A program made the position numbers and the translations under genes. A stretch of 12,407 bases of DNA from UBA647 sp964400545. Lineage in GTDB: Bacteria; Acidobacteriota; Aminicenantia; UBA2199. Shown piece after piece: positions 1-6,776 of the stretch (positions within the stretch are counted from its first letter, which is position 1; each line of letters starts with the position of its first letter). The stretch spans positions 1 through 12,407 of the forward strand of contig CAYNUG010000057.1 in assembly GCA_964400545.1 (NCBI GenBank), read 5' to 3'. Under the pieces are notes generated by a model. The model had not been told where the DNA came from. It searched no databases and was given only the letters and a program-made list of their open reading frames with translations.

Positions 1-1146
1 CAGGTCATCTTTTTTAATAAAATGTTTTTCTCTGTTGATCCTGTTAACAAGAACGACCTGCCCTTTCTCTATATCTTTTGGTCCAATTTCTATTCTTACT
101 GGTACACCTCGCATCTCCCATTCAGAAAATTTCCATCCGGGAGTGTAAGTATCCCTGTCATCAAGAAAAACTCTTATGCCTGCCTCTTTTAATGATCTAA
201 AAAGATCTTCAGCTTCCGGTAATACCGTTTCTTTCCAATTGCCTCTTGAGATCGGAACGATAACAGTTTGAAGAGGTGCCACCCTGGGTGGTATAACAAG
301 ACCGGAATCATCTCCGTGAACCATGATCAGAGCACCAATAAGCCTTGTAGATACTCCCCATGAAGTTTGCCATCCGAACTCAAGATTCTGTTCTCTGTTC
401 TCAAATCTGATATTGAAAGCTTTAGCAAAATTCTGTCCCAGGTTGTGAGAAGTTCCGGCTTGAAGGGCTTTGCCATCAGGCATTAACGCTTCAATTGCAT
501 ATGTGTTTTTTGCACCTGCAAATTTTTCACTATCAGATTTAAGTCCGGATATCACCGGAATTGCCAGATATTCTTCGGCGAAGGTTTTATATATATTTAG
601 TATCTTTATAGTTTCAGATTGCGCTTCTTTTTCTGATTCATGAACGGTGTGTCCCTCCTGCCACAGAAATTCTGTTGTTCTCAGAAATGGGCGTGTGACT
701 TTTTCCCAACGTACTACGTTTGCCCATTGATTTATTAATACGGGTAGATCTCTCCACGATTTGATCCATTTTGAATACATTGAGCATATGATTGCTTCTG
801 ATGTTGGACGAACAGCAAGCCTTTCTTCGAGTTTTTCATCACCTCCAAAAGAGACCCATGCTACTTCAGGTGCAAACCCCTCCACATGTTCTGCTTCTTT
901 TTTTAGAAAACTTTCAGGAATGAACAAAGGAAAGTATGCATTTCTATGCCCTGTATCCTTAAACATCTTGTCAAGATGCGATTGAATATGTTCCCATATC
1001 TCATAACCATATGGTCTGATCACCATCATTCCTTTCATGGGAGAATAATCTGCAAGTTCAGCTCTTTTGATAACATCCGTATACCATCTGGAAAAATCTT
1101 CAGATCTTTTTGTTATTTGTTTTATAAAATCTTTATCGGTACTCAT
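1..1146 (-). CDS. proS: Prolyl-tRNA synthetase, archaeal/eukaryotic-like type (3'-truncated by window edge)
   Basis: Charges tRNA-Pro with proline in the cytoplasm. The 382 codons present read without a stop to the window edge, so the C-terminal part of the anticodon-binding region and the zinc-binding-like tail lie outside. Visible class II landmarks are the RPTSE loop at residues 113-117, the motif-2 stretch LRTTEFLWQEGHT near 155-167, and the motif-3 region WQTSWGVSTRLIGALIMVHGD near 259-279. The substrate loop reads GTSHNLGQNF near 231-240. These match the shorter ProRS lacking the INS editing insertion, as found in archaea, eukaryotes and many bacteria, not the E. coli type. The ATG at 1146-1144 is preceded by GAGGAG at a 5-base spacing, which fixes the start. 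It is divergent from rplS with its own promoter. The family call is firm; only completeness beyond the edge is unknown. Confidence 0.95.
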   Translation of the reverse strand, partial: MSTDKDFIKQITKRSEDFSRWYTDVIKRAELADYSPMKGMMVIRPYGYEIWEHIQSHLDKMFKDTGHRNAYFPLFIPESFLKKEAEHVEGFAPEVAWVSFGGDEKLEERLAVRPTSEAIICSMYSKWIKSWRDLPVLINQWANVVRWEKVTRPFLRTTEFLWQEGHTVHESEKEAQSETIKILNIYKTFAEEYLAIPVISGLKSDSEKFAGAKNTYAIEALMPDGKALQAGTSHNLGQNFAKAFNIRFENREQNLEFGWQTSWGVSTRLIGALIMVHGDDSGLVIPPRVAPLQTVIVPISRGNWKETVLPEAEDLFRSLKEAGIRVFLDDRDTYTPGWKFSEWEMRGVPVRIEIGPKDIEKGQVVLVNRINREKHFIKKDDL

Positions 1147-1151
1147 ACTCT

Positions 1152-1157
1152 CTCCTC
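1152..1157 (-). promoter_or_regulatory. Shine-Dalgarno of proS
   Basis: GAGGAG lies 5 bases upstream of the proS ATG. It is a strong match to the anti-SD complement and decides the start codon. Confidence 0.75.
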
Positions 1158-1201
1158 ATTGAAATACAATTGAACCAGGAAATCGGGTTTTTATAGATGG
1201 T

Positions 1202-1230
1202 CTTATATCAGAATAATTGAGGTCAGTCAA
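1202..1230 (-). promoter_or_regulatory. Predicted sigma70-type promoter for proS
   Basis: Read on the minus strand: TTGACT (-35, 1230-1225), a 17-base spacer ending in TGA, then TATAAG (-10, 1207-1202). The TGA just before the -10 gives an extended -10 element. The 5' leader would be about 50 bases. It was found by eye; the spacing and the position in a divergent gap support it. Confidence 0.6.
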
Positions 1231-1248
1231 ATTAAATGTATTCAGATA

Positions 1249-1277
1249 TTGAAATAAGCTGTGAAATTGTGTAAAAT
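1249..1277 (+). promoter_or_regulatory. Predicted sigma70-type promoter for the rplS-rnhB-TPR operon
   Basis: TTGAAA (1249-1254), a 17-base spacer and TAAAAT (1272-1277) give a near-consensus promoter. Transcription would begin about 25 bases before the rplS ATG, a short leader with little room for an L19 autoregulatory structure. The two divergent -35 boxes are 18 bases apart (1231-1248). Confidence 0.6.
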
Positions 1278-1296
1278 GGGAGGCAGTATAAACATT

Positions 1297-1301
1297 AGGA
1301 G
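1297..1301 (+). promoter_or_regulatory. Shine-Dalgarno of rplS
   Basis: AGGAG sits 7 bases before the ATG at 1309. This matters because it fixes the start upstream of the unusual charged extension: the frame has no other methionine codon. Confidence 0.75.
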
Positions 1302-1308
1302 AATTTGA

Positions 1309-1944
1309 ATGACCGATGAAAAGAAGAATGATGAGAAAACAGAAATTATAGAAGAGAAGAAATCCGTATCTGAGGAAAAAGGGAAAGAGAAAAAGGCAGA
1401 AGTGAAGGCTGAGACTGAAAAAGTAGTAGCAAAGGAAGAAACAACAGAGAAAGCTGATAAAGAGATAAAGAAGGAAGCCGGATCATCTTCTAATAATAAC
1501 GAACCTGCTCAAAAAGAAGTTGAGGCTAAATCTGAAACTTCTAAAGACAATAAAGAGAAGGATGATTCTGAGAAAGTTGAAGGAATTGAAAAAAAAGTTA
1601 AAAAGGATCTTGGAAATCTTAATTATTATTCTGAGCTTAGGAGTGATATTCCGGAGATCAGATCTGGTGATATTTCAAAAGTTTTCTACAGAGTTGTTGA
1701 AGGTGGAAAAGAGAGAGTCCAGATATTCGAAGGTACTGTTATTGCCATCAAGAATGGTGGTATTGCGAAGACCATTACTGTAAGAAAAACTTCTTTCGGG
1801 ATCTCTATCGAACGTATATTTCCATTAAATTCGAAATTGGTCCAGAAGATCGAGATTATTAAGCATTCAAGGGTCAGACGTGCAAAATTATACTATCTTA
1901 GAAAACTGAAAGGGAAAGCAGCACGTCTGAAAGAACTAAGGTGA
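1309..1944 (+). CDS. rplS: 50S ribosomal protein L19 with a long charged N-terminal extension
   Basis: L19 is a large-subunit protein at the 30S-50S interface. The core covers about residues 103-211. Family signatures are RSDIPEIRSGD (111-121), ERVQIFEGTVIA (135-146), ITVRKTSFGISIERIFPL (156-173) and the basic end VRRAKLYYLRKLKGKAARLKE (189-209). Typical L19 is about 115-120 residues; this one is 211. The first roughly 100 residues are a low-complexity Lys/Glu tract with short Ser/Asn and Asp/Lys patches, probably disordered. The only Met codon in the frame is the first, with a good SD, so the extension is very likely translated. It is the first gene of the operon; its TGA overlaps the rnhB GTG. 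trmD, often found just upstream of rplS, is absent here. The L19 call is certain; the role of the extension is unknown. Confidence 0.95.
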   Translation: MTDEKKNDEKTEIIEEKKSVSEEKGKEKKAEVKAETEKVVAKEETTEKADKEIKKEAGSSSNNNEPAQKEVEAKSETSKDNKEKDDSEKVEGIEKKVKKDLGNLNYYSELRSDIPEIRSGDISKVFYRVVEGGKERVQIFEGTVIAIKNGGIAKTITVRKTSFGISIERIFPLNSKLVQKIEIIKHSRVRRAKLYYLRKLKGKAARLKELR

Positions 1945-2540
1945 CTTGTAGTTTCGAACTTGAAGAAAAACTAATAAATCAAAAATATTTTCGTGTTTGT
2001 GGTATTGATGAGGTAGGAAGAGGTTCTCTCTTTGGTCCGGTTGTTTCAGGAGCTGTTATATTGGATCCAAACAGGATTAATACTGAAATAGATGATTCGA
2101 AAAAATTATCACCCCGAAAAAGAATCGAGTTGGCAAAGTATATTTACAGACATGCATTTGCTTTCTCTATCGGATGGTGTTGGAATGATGATATTGACGA
2201 AATAAATATCCTTAATGCTACAAAAATTTCTATGAAGAAAGCAATGATGAGTTTGCAAATATTACCTGATTATGTTTTAATGGATGGTATGATCCCCGAT
2301 TTTTTGAATGTAAAAGGGGAGGGAGTAATTAAGGGTGATTCAAAAAGTATTTCGATCGCTGCCGCATCGATAATTGCAAAAGTTTTCAGGGATGATCTCA
2401 TGAAACAATTTTCGAAAGTATTTGTTGAATATGGTTTTGAAAGGAACAACGGATATCCGACAAAAGAGCATATTTCCATGATTAATAATTACGGGAACAC
2501 CTGTTTTCACAGGAGAAGTTTTAAGATTAAAAATGGCTGA
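1941..2540 (+). CDS. rnhB: Ribonuclease HII
   Basis: Cuts the RNA strand of RNA-DNA hybrids and starts removal of ribonucleotides misincorporated into DNA; cytoplasmic and metal dependent. At 199 residues it is normal for the family. GIDEVGRG at 21-28 supplies D23 and E24, VLMDG at 112-116 supplies D115, and AKVFRD at 146-151 supplies D151: a complete acidic DEDD active site. DSKKLS (52-57), GYPT (171-174) and the terminal HRRSF (190-194) are further family marks. The start is GTG at 1941, sharing GTGA with the rplS stop. No good SD precedes it, so translation probably depends on ribosomes finishing rplS. The rplS-rnhB order is common in bacteria. Its stop lies inside the first codons of the next gene. 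Confidence 0.95.
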   Translation: MTCSFELEEKLINQKYFRVCGIDEVGRGSLFGPVVSGAVILDPNRINTEIDDSKKLSPRKRIELAKYIYRHAFAFSIGWCWNDDIDEINILNATKISMKKAMMSLQILPDYVLMDGMIPDFLNVKGEGVIKGDSKSISIAAASIIAKVFRDDLMKQFSKVFVEYGFERNNGYPTKEHISMINNYGNTCFHRRSFKIKNG

Positions 2541-5500
2541 GAAAAGGATAGCAATATTAAAAAAAGCTAATAAGTATTTTAAACAGCAGAAGAACGAAGC
2601 AGCGGTAAAAGAGTATAAGAAAGTTCTTGGTATAAAACCTGATGATCTTGAGGTTAGAAGGATCATCGGAGATATCGAATTAAAAACAAAAAATATAAAG
2701 GGAGCCATCGAACAATTTGAATGGATGGCTGATTACTATCTGAAAGAAGGCTTTTTTACAAAAGCTATTGCCATGTATAAGAGGATATCTCGTATTGATC
2801 CCAAGTATGATAAAGCTTCCTTCAGGCTCGCCGAATTATACACAAGGCAGGGTCTGATTATAGAGGCTAAACAGATTTATCTGGAAATGGCCGAGGAATT
2901 TAAAAGGAACAGTAATCAGCGAAGAGCTCTTGATATGTATAAAAAGATCCTTGAGTTTGATCGCAATAATATAAAAATGCGATTATTGCTCGCTGAAAAT
3001 TATCTTCGGGAGAAGTTGGTCGATCAGGCGGTTAATGAATATCTGATAGCATTTGATATTTTGCTGAATAAGAAAGATTTTGCAAGAGTTGAAGAACTCG
3101 CAACAGAAGTTATAAAGAAGGTCAAGAATAATAAGCTCATAGAGAAACTCATTTATGCATATAAGGTCCAGGATAAAGACGATGAGGCGATCGATCTGCT
3201 TAAAGGACTTGGTTCAGATCTTTCTAATAATAAGAATCTGTTAAAAATGTTGGGAGAGCTATATTTCAAGAAGAATCTTATTGATGACGCTGAAGCAATA
3301 TTTATTAAAATCACAAAAATAGACCCGAATGAAACAGAAGTATTACTGAAGTTGGGGAAGGTTTATCTTCACAGAGAAGAGTATGAAAAGACATTCAACC
3401 TTTTCCTCCCCATAATAGATTCTTATCTTAAAGACGGGAAAATAGAAGATGCAACCGCAATGCTCAGATTGATAATTGCTTCCAATAATTTGTACTTTCC
3501 TGCATTAAAGAAACTTGCAGATATCTTCCGAGAGACAGGGAAAAAAACGAATCTAATTGCTTTGGATGAGTCACTTATTCCTTTGTTCGAAGCAAATAAA
3601 ATGAATGAAGAGTTAAAAGAGGTCCTTGAAGAACTTATACGCATTTCAGATTCGCCGATAAGTTATGAAGAGAAGCTCGAATCTTTAAATGTGTCTGAAT
3701 CAAATGAAACAGAGGATGTTGATCAGGAAGGATCTCCTGAAGATGACAGGGAAATGGAGGTTGTAAGTCAGGGATTAAGATTGGCAGATGAATCTATACG
3801 GATGTATGAGTATGAAAAAGCATTGGAGATACTTAGGAAGATAAAAAATGAGTATCCCGGAAACAGAGATATAAATCTGAAAATTTATGATACTTATAAA
3901 AAAAACAACGAGATATCAGCGGCAATAGATATAGGAAAAGAACTCCTCCTTTTCTTCAAGATGCATGGAGATGATGAAAAGTATAAAGATATGCTGAATG
4001 AACTTGCAAATCTTGCACCAGAAGATGAGAAGATTATTGAACTTAGTGTAGAGGAAAAAACTAATATTGATATTGATTTTGGTGATGCTGAAATAGAGGA
4101 TCAAATTAATGACATCGATAATAGTGAAATGCAGGAAATTGATCTTGATTCAAACATTTATGATCAGAATGTTATTGTTCTTCAAGAAGAAGATAGCATT
4201 ATAGAACCAACTGATAAAGGGAAAAGTGATAGTTATGGAAGTATATCCGGTTATCTTTCAGAGATAGATTTTTATATAAATGACGGATATTATAGTGATG
4301 CAGAAAAACTTGCCGAGGAATTACTGGAAAAATATCCCGCCAGTGATGAGATCAAATCGAGGATCCATAAACTTCAGGAAGTTAAAGCAGACCGGATAGA
4401 AAGTATGTCTTCGCCAAATCCTCCTGATTCGTCACCGGTTGATGAAGATTCTGAAAATGAACTGAAAATCGAATTTACTAATCAACCGGAGGAACTTCAG
4501 ATAGAATTGAATAAAGGGTCGATTCTCGAGCACGAGGATTCTTCAACATTCAGAGAAGATTCTAATTATCAGGTCCAGATCGATGACAGAAAGAAAAGTA
4601 ATGATAGGGAAAAAGAAAAAGATGATTCCAATATTTTACTGAGCAATCCTATAAGTAGTGATTCTTCAATATTTGGTAAAAAGAAAGATATTTTTGAGAT
4701 CTCTAATGATGACACCGAATTTAACGAAATAGTCTCTAATGAGATTGAAGATAAGGAAGTTTCTGAATCTGTCTTTGAGATCGATCTGGATAGTATTTCA
4801 ATCCCTGATGAACGTACTGATGGAGGGATTGATTTTTCTGAAATAAGTGAAAAACAATATGAAATAGAGATAGAAGAGCCTGAGGACTTGAGTGAAGTTG
4901 TTGTTGATGAGATCGATAAAGAAATGATCATTCAATCTCCCAATATTAAAAAAAAGAAAGATTTCAATGATGTAAATTTATCTTCTTCAGGAGTACTACT
5001 GAGTCTTGATAATGCTATTGAAGAAGATGTTGATCTCCAGGATAGCAAGCCTTTTGAAGAATTAAGCAGCGTGGATATAGCAATGGATAGTGAGGAGGAG
5101 TTGCTTAAAGAAGAGGTTACTTTTTCCAATGAGATCCAATTCATTGAGAACGAGAAGGTTGTAGCTGATGAATTAGTTGCAATTGAATACTGGTTAAATG
5201 AACTTGAGAAGCAGAGAACATCAACAGTTGAAAAAAATATGGTAGAGATTTTTGAAGAGTTCAAAAAAGGTGTTGATGAAAAAATTGGTCAGGAAGATTA
5301 TGATACCAGATATAATCTGGGAATTGCTTACAAAGAGATGGGGCTTTTGGAAGAGGCCATTCATGAATTTCTGATTTCTTCAAAGCATCCCAGTAAGTTT
5401 TTTGATTCAGCAGGTTTGCTAGGGATGTGTTTTCGTGAAAAAGGTCTAATGGATGATGCTATTAACTGGTTCCGGAAAGCTCTTGAAGAAAAGGGAAGAA

Positions 5501-5667
5501 AGAGTGAAGAATATCTTGCCGTCAAGTATGAGCTTATAACTTCTTATAAAATAAAAGAAGATTATCAGTCTGCTCTTGAAGTTGCAGAAAACATTTCAAA
5601 ATTAAAACCAAATTATAGAGATATAGAAGAACTGATAAAATCATTAAATTCATTTTTAAAAGGATGA
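2533..5667 (+). CDS. Large cytoplasmic TPR-repeat scaffold-like protein with acidic linkers
   Basis: 1044 residues with no signal peptide or membrane segment. Residues 1-375 form a run of TPR-like helical hairpins (for example VLGIKPDD, RISRIDPKYDKA, KILEFDRNN, KITKIDPNETEVL at repeat boundaries). A short acidic linker follows, then TPR-like helices at about 406-500, an acidic stretch to 565, one further hairpin at 566-617, and a long Asp/Glu/Ser-rich, probably disordered region at about 620-900. The C-terminal TPR block at 920-1044 contains YNLGIAYKEMGLLEEAIHEF, the best conserved part. This N-TPR / acidic middle / C-TPR layout resembles uncharacterised TPR proteins I associate with deltaproteobacteria and acidobacteria; the partner is unknown. 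The ATG lies 8 bases inside rnhB; an AGGAG at 2511-2515 is too far (17 bases) to be a normal SD, so coupling is likely. A scaffold role is inferred from the TPRs only. Confidence 0.8.
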   Translation: MAEKRIAILKKANKYFKQQKNEAAVKEYKKVLGIKPDDLEVRRIIGDIELKTKNIKGAIEQFEWMADYYLKEGFFTKAIAMYKRISRIDPKYDKASFRLAELYTRQGLIIEAKQIYLEMAEEFKRNSNQRRALDMYKKILEFDRNNIKMRLLLAENYLREKLVDQAVNEYLIAFDILLNKKDFARVEELATEVIKKVKNNKLIEKLIYAYKVQDKDDEAIDLLKGLGSDLSNNKNLLKMLGELYFKKNLIDDAEAIFIKITKIDPNETEVLLKLGKVYLHREEYEKTFNLFLPIIDSYLKDGKIEDATAMLRLIIASNNLYFPALKKLADIFRETGKKTNLIALDESLIPLFEANKMNEELKEVLEELIRISDSPISYEEKLESLNVSESNETEDVDQEGSPEDDREMEVVSQGLRLADESIRMYEYEKALEILRKIKNEYPGNRDINLKIYDTYKKNNEISAAIDIGKELLLFFKMHGDDEKYKDMLNELANLAPEDEKIIELSVEEKTNIDIDFGDAEIEDQINDIDNSEMQEIDLDSNIYDQNVIVLQEEDSIIEPTDKGKSDSYGSISGYLSEIDFYINDGYYSDAEKLAEELLEKYPASDEIKSRIHKLQEVKADRIESMSSPNPPDSSPVDEDSENELKIEFTNQPEELQIELNKGSILEHEDSSTFREDSNYQVQIDDRKKSNDREKEKDDSNILLSNPISSDSSIFGKKKDIFEISNDDTEFNEIVSNEIEDKEVSESVFEIDLDSISIPDERTDGGIDFSEISEKQYEIEIEEPEDLSEVVVDEIDKEMIIQSPNIKKKKDFNDVNLSSSGVLLSLDNAIEEDVDLQDSKPFEELSSVDIAMDSEEELLKEEVTFSNEIQFIENEKVVADELVAIEYWLNELEKQRTSTVEKNMVEIFEEFKKGVDEKIGQEDYDTRYNLGIAYKEMGLLEEAIHEFLISSKHPSKFFDSAGLLGMCFREKGLMDDAINWFRKALEEKGRKSEEYLAVKYELITSYKIKEDYQSALEVAENISKLKPNYRDIEELIKSLNSFLKG

Positions 5668-5713
5668 ACTTTTAAGAGATATCTAAATCTATAGATCTGT
5701 CTATAAATGTAAA

Positions 5714-5740
5714 CACCGAAAAAATTTTCTTTTTATGGTG
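5714..5740. other. Imperfect inverted repeat after the TPR gene
   Basis: CACC at 5714-5717 pairs with GGTG at 5737-5740, and AAAAA at 5719-5723 with TTTTT at 5730-5734, around a 6-base loop with a small internal mismatch. It lies between the TPR stop and the next promoter. It could be a weak transcription end or an operator. No T-run follows it, so I do not call it a terminator. Confidence 0.3.
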
Positions 5741-5757
5741 CAAAAGTATTAAAAATA

Positions 5758-5786
5758 TTGAAAATATTATATAAATATATTATCAT
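5758..5786 (+). promoter_or_regulatory. Possible sigma70-type promoter for the enhancer-binding protein gene
   Basis: TTGAAA (5758-5763), a 17-base spacer and TATCAT (5781-5786), within the 148-base AT-rich gap, about 30 bases before the start codon. The surrounding DNA is nearly all A/T, so chance matches are likely and confidence is limited. Confidence 0.4.
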
Positions 5787-5815
5787 TATATATAACTGAA
5801 ATTGAATCAGGTATT

Positions 5816-6724
5816 ATGATAAAAAATAACATTATCGGAACTTCGAAAGCGATCAGCTTTTTAAAAGATCAGATCAAGAAAGTTTCAAAAGTAAATTATT
5901 CTCTTCTGATCACAGGAGAAAGTGGTAGTGGAAAAGAACTTGTTGCGAGATCAGTTCATTTTTCCGGTGATCGGTCTGAATATCCATTTATTCCTGTAAA
6001 TGCTGCTACGATCCCGGGGAATCTTCTTGAAACAGAATTGTTCGGATATGTTAAAGGTGCCTTTACAGATGCTTCAGGAAATAGAAAGGGTTTGATAGAA
6101 GAAGCAAACGGAGGAACACTTTTTCTTGATGAGATAAGTGAACTTCCGATAGAATTACAATCTAAGCTTCTTCGTGTAATTCAAGAGAGAGAATTGAAGA
6201 GGGTCGGTGAAAATTGTTACAGGAAAATTGATATAAGATTGATCTGTGCAACGAACAGAGATCTTGAGGATATGATTGTAGCCGGTCTATTCAGGGAAGA
6301 TTTATTTTACAGGATACAGGATCTAATTATCAATGTTCCTCCTTTAAGGGAGAGGTTAGAAGATATCCCTGTATTAATAGATCATTTTATAAAAAAGCAT
6401 AATTTTATTTTTGAAGAAGATGATATTGATCAATTGAAAATAGAATGTGTTCAGAAAGATTGGAAAGGGAATGTCAGAGAACTTGAATCATTCCTTAAAA
6501 GGGTCTTTACATATTATCCCGAGAGAATCCCATTCAGTAAAGAAAAAGAGGTAAAGCATGACGAAGGGTTGTTAGCATTAAGAGATCATTTCGAGCAGAG
6601 CATAATTAAAAGGTCTCTAATTAAGAATGGATGGAATAAGTCAAGAAGTGCAAGGGATCTGAAGATAAGCAGGGCGTATCTGTTTACGCTGATAAAAAAA
6701 TATAGATTAAATGATTCATATTAA
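5816..6724 (+). CDS. Sigma54-dependent enhancer-binding protein without a sensor domain (AAA+ and Fis-type HTH)
   Basis: Transcription activator that uses ATP hydrolysis to open sigma54-RNA polymerase promoters from upstream DNA sites. Visible elements: Walker A GESGSGKE (34-41), L1 loop GAFTDA (81-86), Walker B GGTLFLDE (99-106), sensor I ATNRD (145-149), arginine-finger region FREDLFYR (159-166), sensor II WKGNVRE (226-232), and a Fis-type HTH at about 266-299 (NGWNKSRSARDLKISRAYL). At 302 residues the AAA+ domain starts at the N terminus, with no receiver, PAS or GAF domain, as in PspF. Activity must therefore be controlled by another protein or by expression level. Oddities: the sigma54-contacting loop is GAFTDA instead of GAFTGA, and sensor II has Lys where Pro is usual. 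Its nearest candidate target is the caspase-like gene 52 bases downstream, but I saw no clear -24/-12 promoter there. The target is unknown. Confidence 0.92.
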   Translation: MIKNNIIGTSKAISFLKDQIKKVSKVNYSLLITGESGSGKELVARSVHFSGDRSEYPFIPVNAATIPGNLLETELFGYVKGAFTDASGNRKGLIEEANGGTLFLDEISELPIELQSKLLRVIQERELKRVGENCYRKIDIRLICATNRDLEDMIVAGLFREDLFYRIQDLIINVPPLRERLEDIPVLIDHFIKKHNFIFEEDDIDQLKIECVQKDWKGNVRELESFLKRVFTYYPERIPFSKEKEVKHDEGLLALRDHFEQSIIKRSLIKNGWNKSRSARDLKISRAYLFTLIKKYRLNDSY

Positions 6725-6727
6725 TAA

Positions 6728-6756
6728 ATGAAATATTGATATACTTGTGTTAAAAT
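6728..6756 (+). promoter_or_regulatory. Weak candidate promoter for the caspase-like gene
   Basis: ATGAAA (6728-6733, 4 of 6 to the -35 consensus), a 17-base spacer ending in TGT, and TAAAAT (6751-6756) form an extended -10 type site. It lies in the short gap after the activator gene. Read-through from the upstream gene is equally possible. Confidence 0.3.
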
Positions 6757-6766
6757 TTAATTAAAT

Positions 6767-6771
6767 GAGGA
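6767..6771 (+). promoter_or_regulatory. Shine-Dalgarno deciding the start of the caspase-like gene
   Basis: GAGGA lies 5 bases before the ATG at 6777. It overlaps an in-frame ATG at 6765, which has no SD of its own. The 6777 start is therefore preferred. Confidence 0.65.
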
Positions 6772-6776
6772 TAAAA

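Noticed and set aside
761..1173. Plus-strand open frames opposite proS
   Set aside because: The minus strand encodes ProRS with all class II motifs through this stretch; these frames are antisense by-products.
4569..5264. Two Ser/Ile/Leu-rich open frames on the minus strand opposite the TPR gene
   Set aside because: They mirror the Asp/Glu/Ser-rich coding region: the complement of GAT/GAA/TCT-type codons gives Ser/Ile/Phe-rich frames. They show no motif and no SD.
5711..5745. Hairpin after the TPR gene as a rho-independent terminator
   Set aside because: The stem is mostly A-T pairs plus four CACC/GGTG pairs with a mismatch, and no T-run follows. It is kept only as an inverted repeat.
6765..6776. 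The upstream in-frame ATG (6765) as start of the caspase-like protein
   Set aside because: It has no SD and overlaps the GAGGA that serves the ATG at 6777. Starting at 6777 also gives a cleaner signal peptide (MRK then the hydrophobic core).
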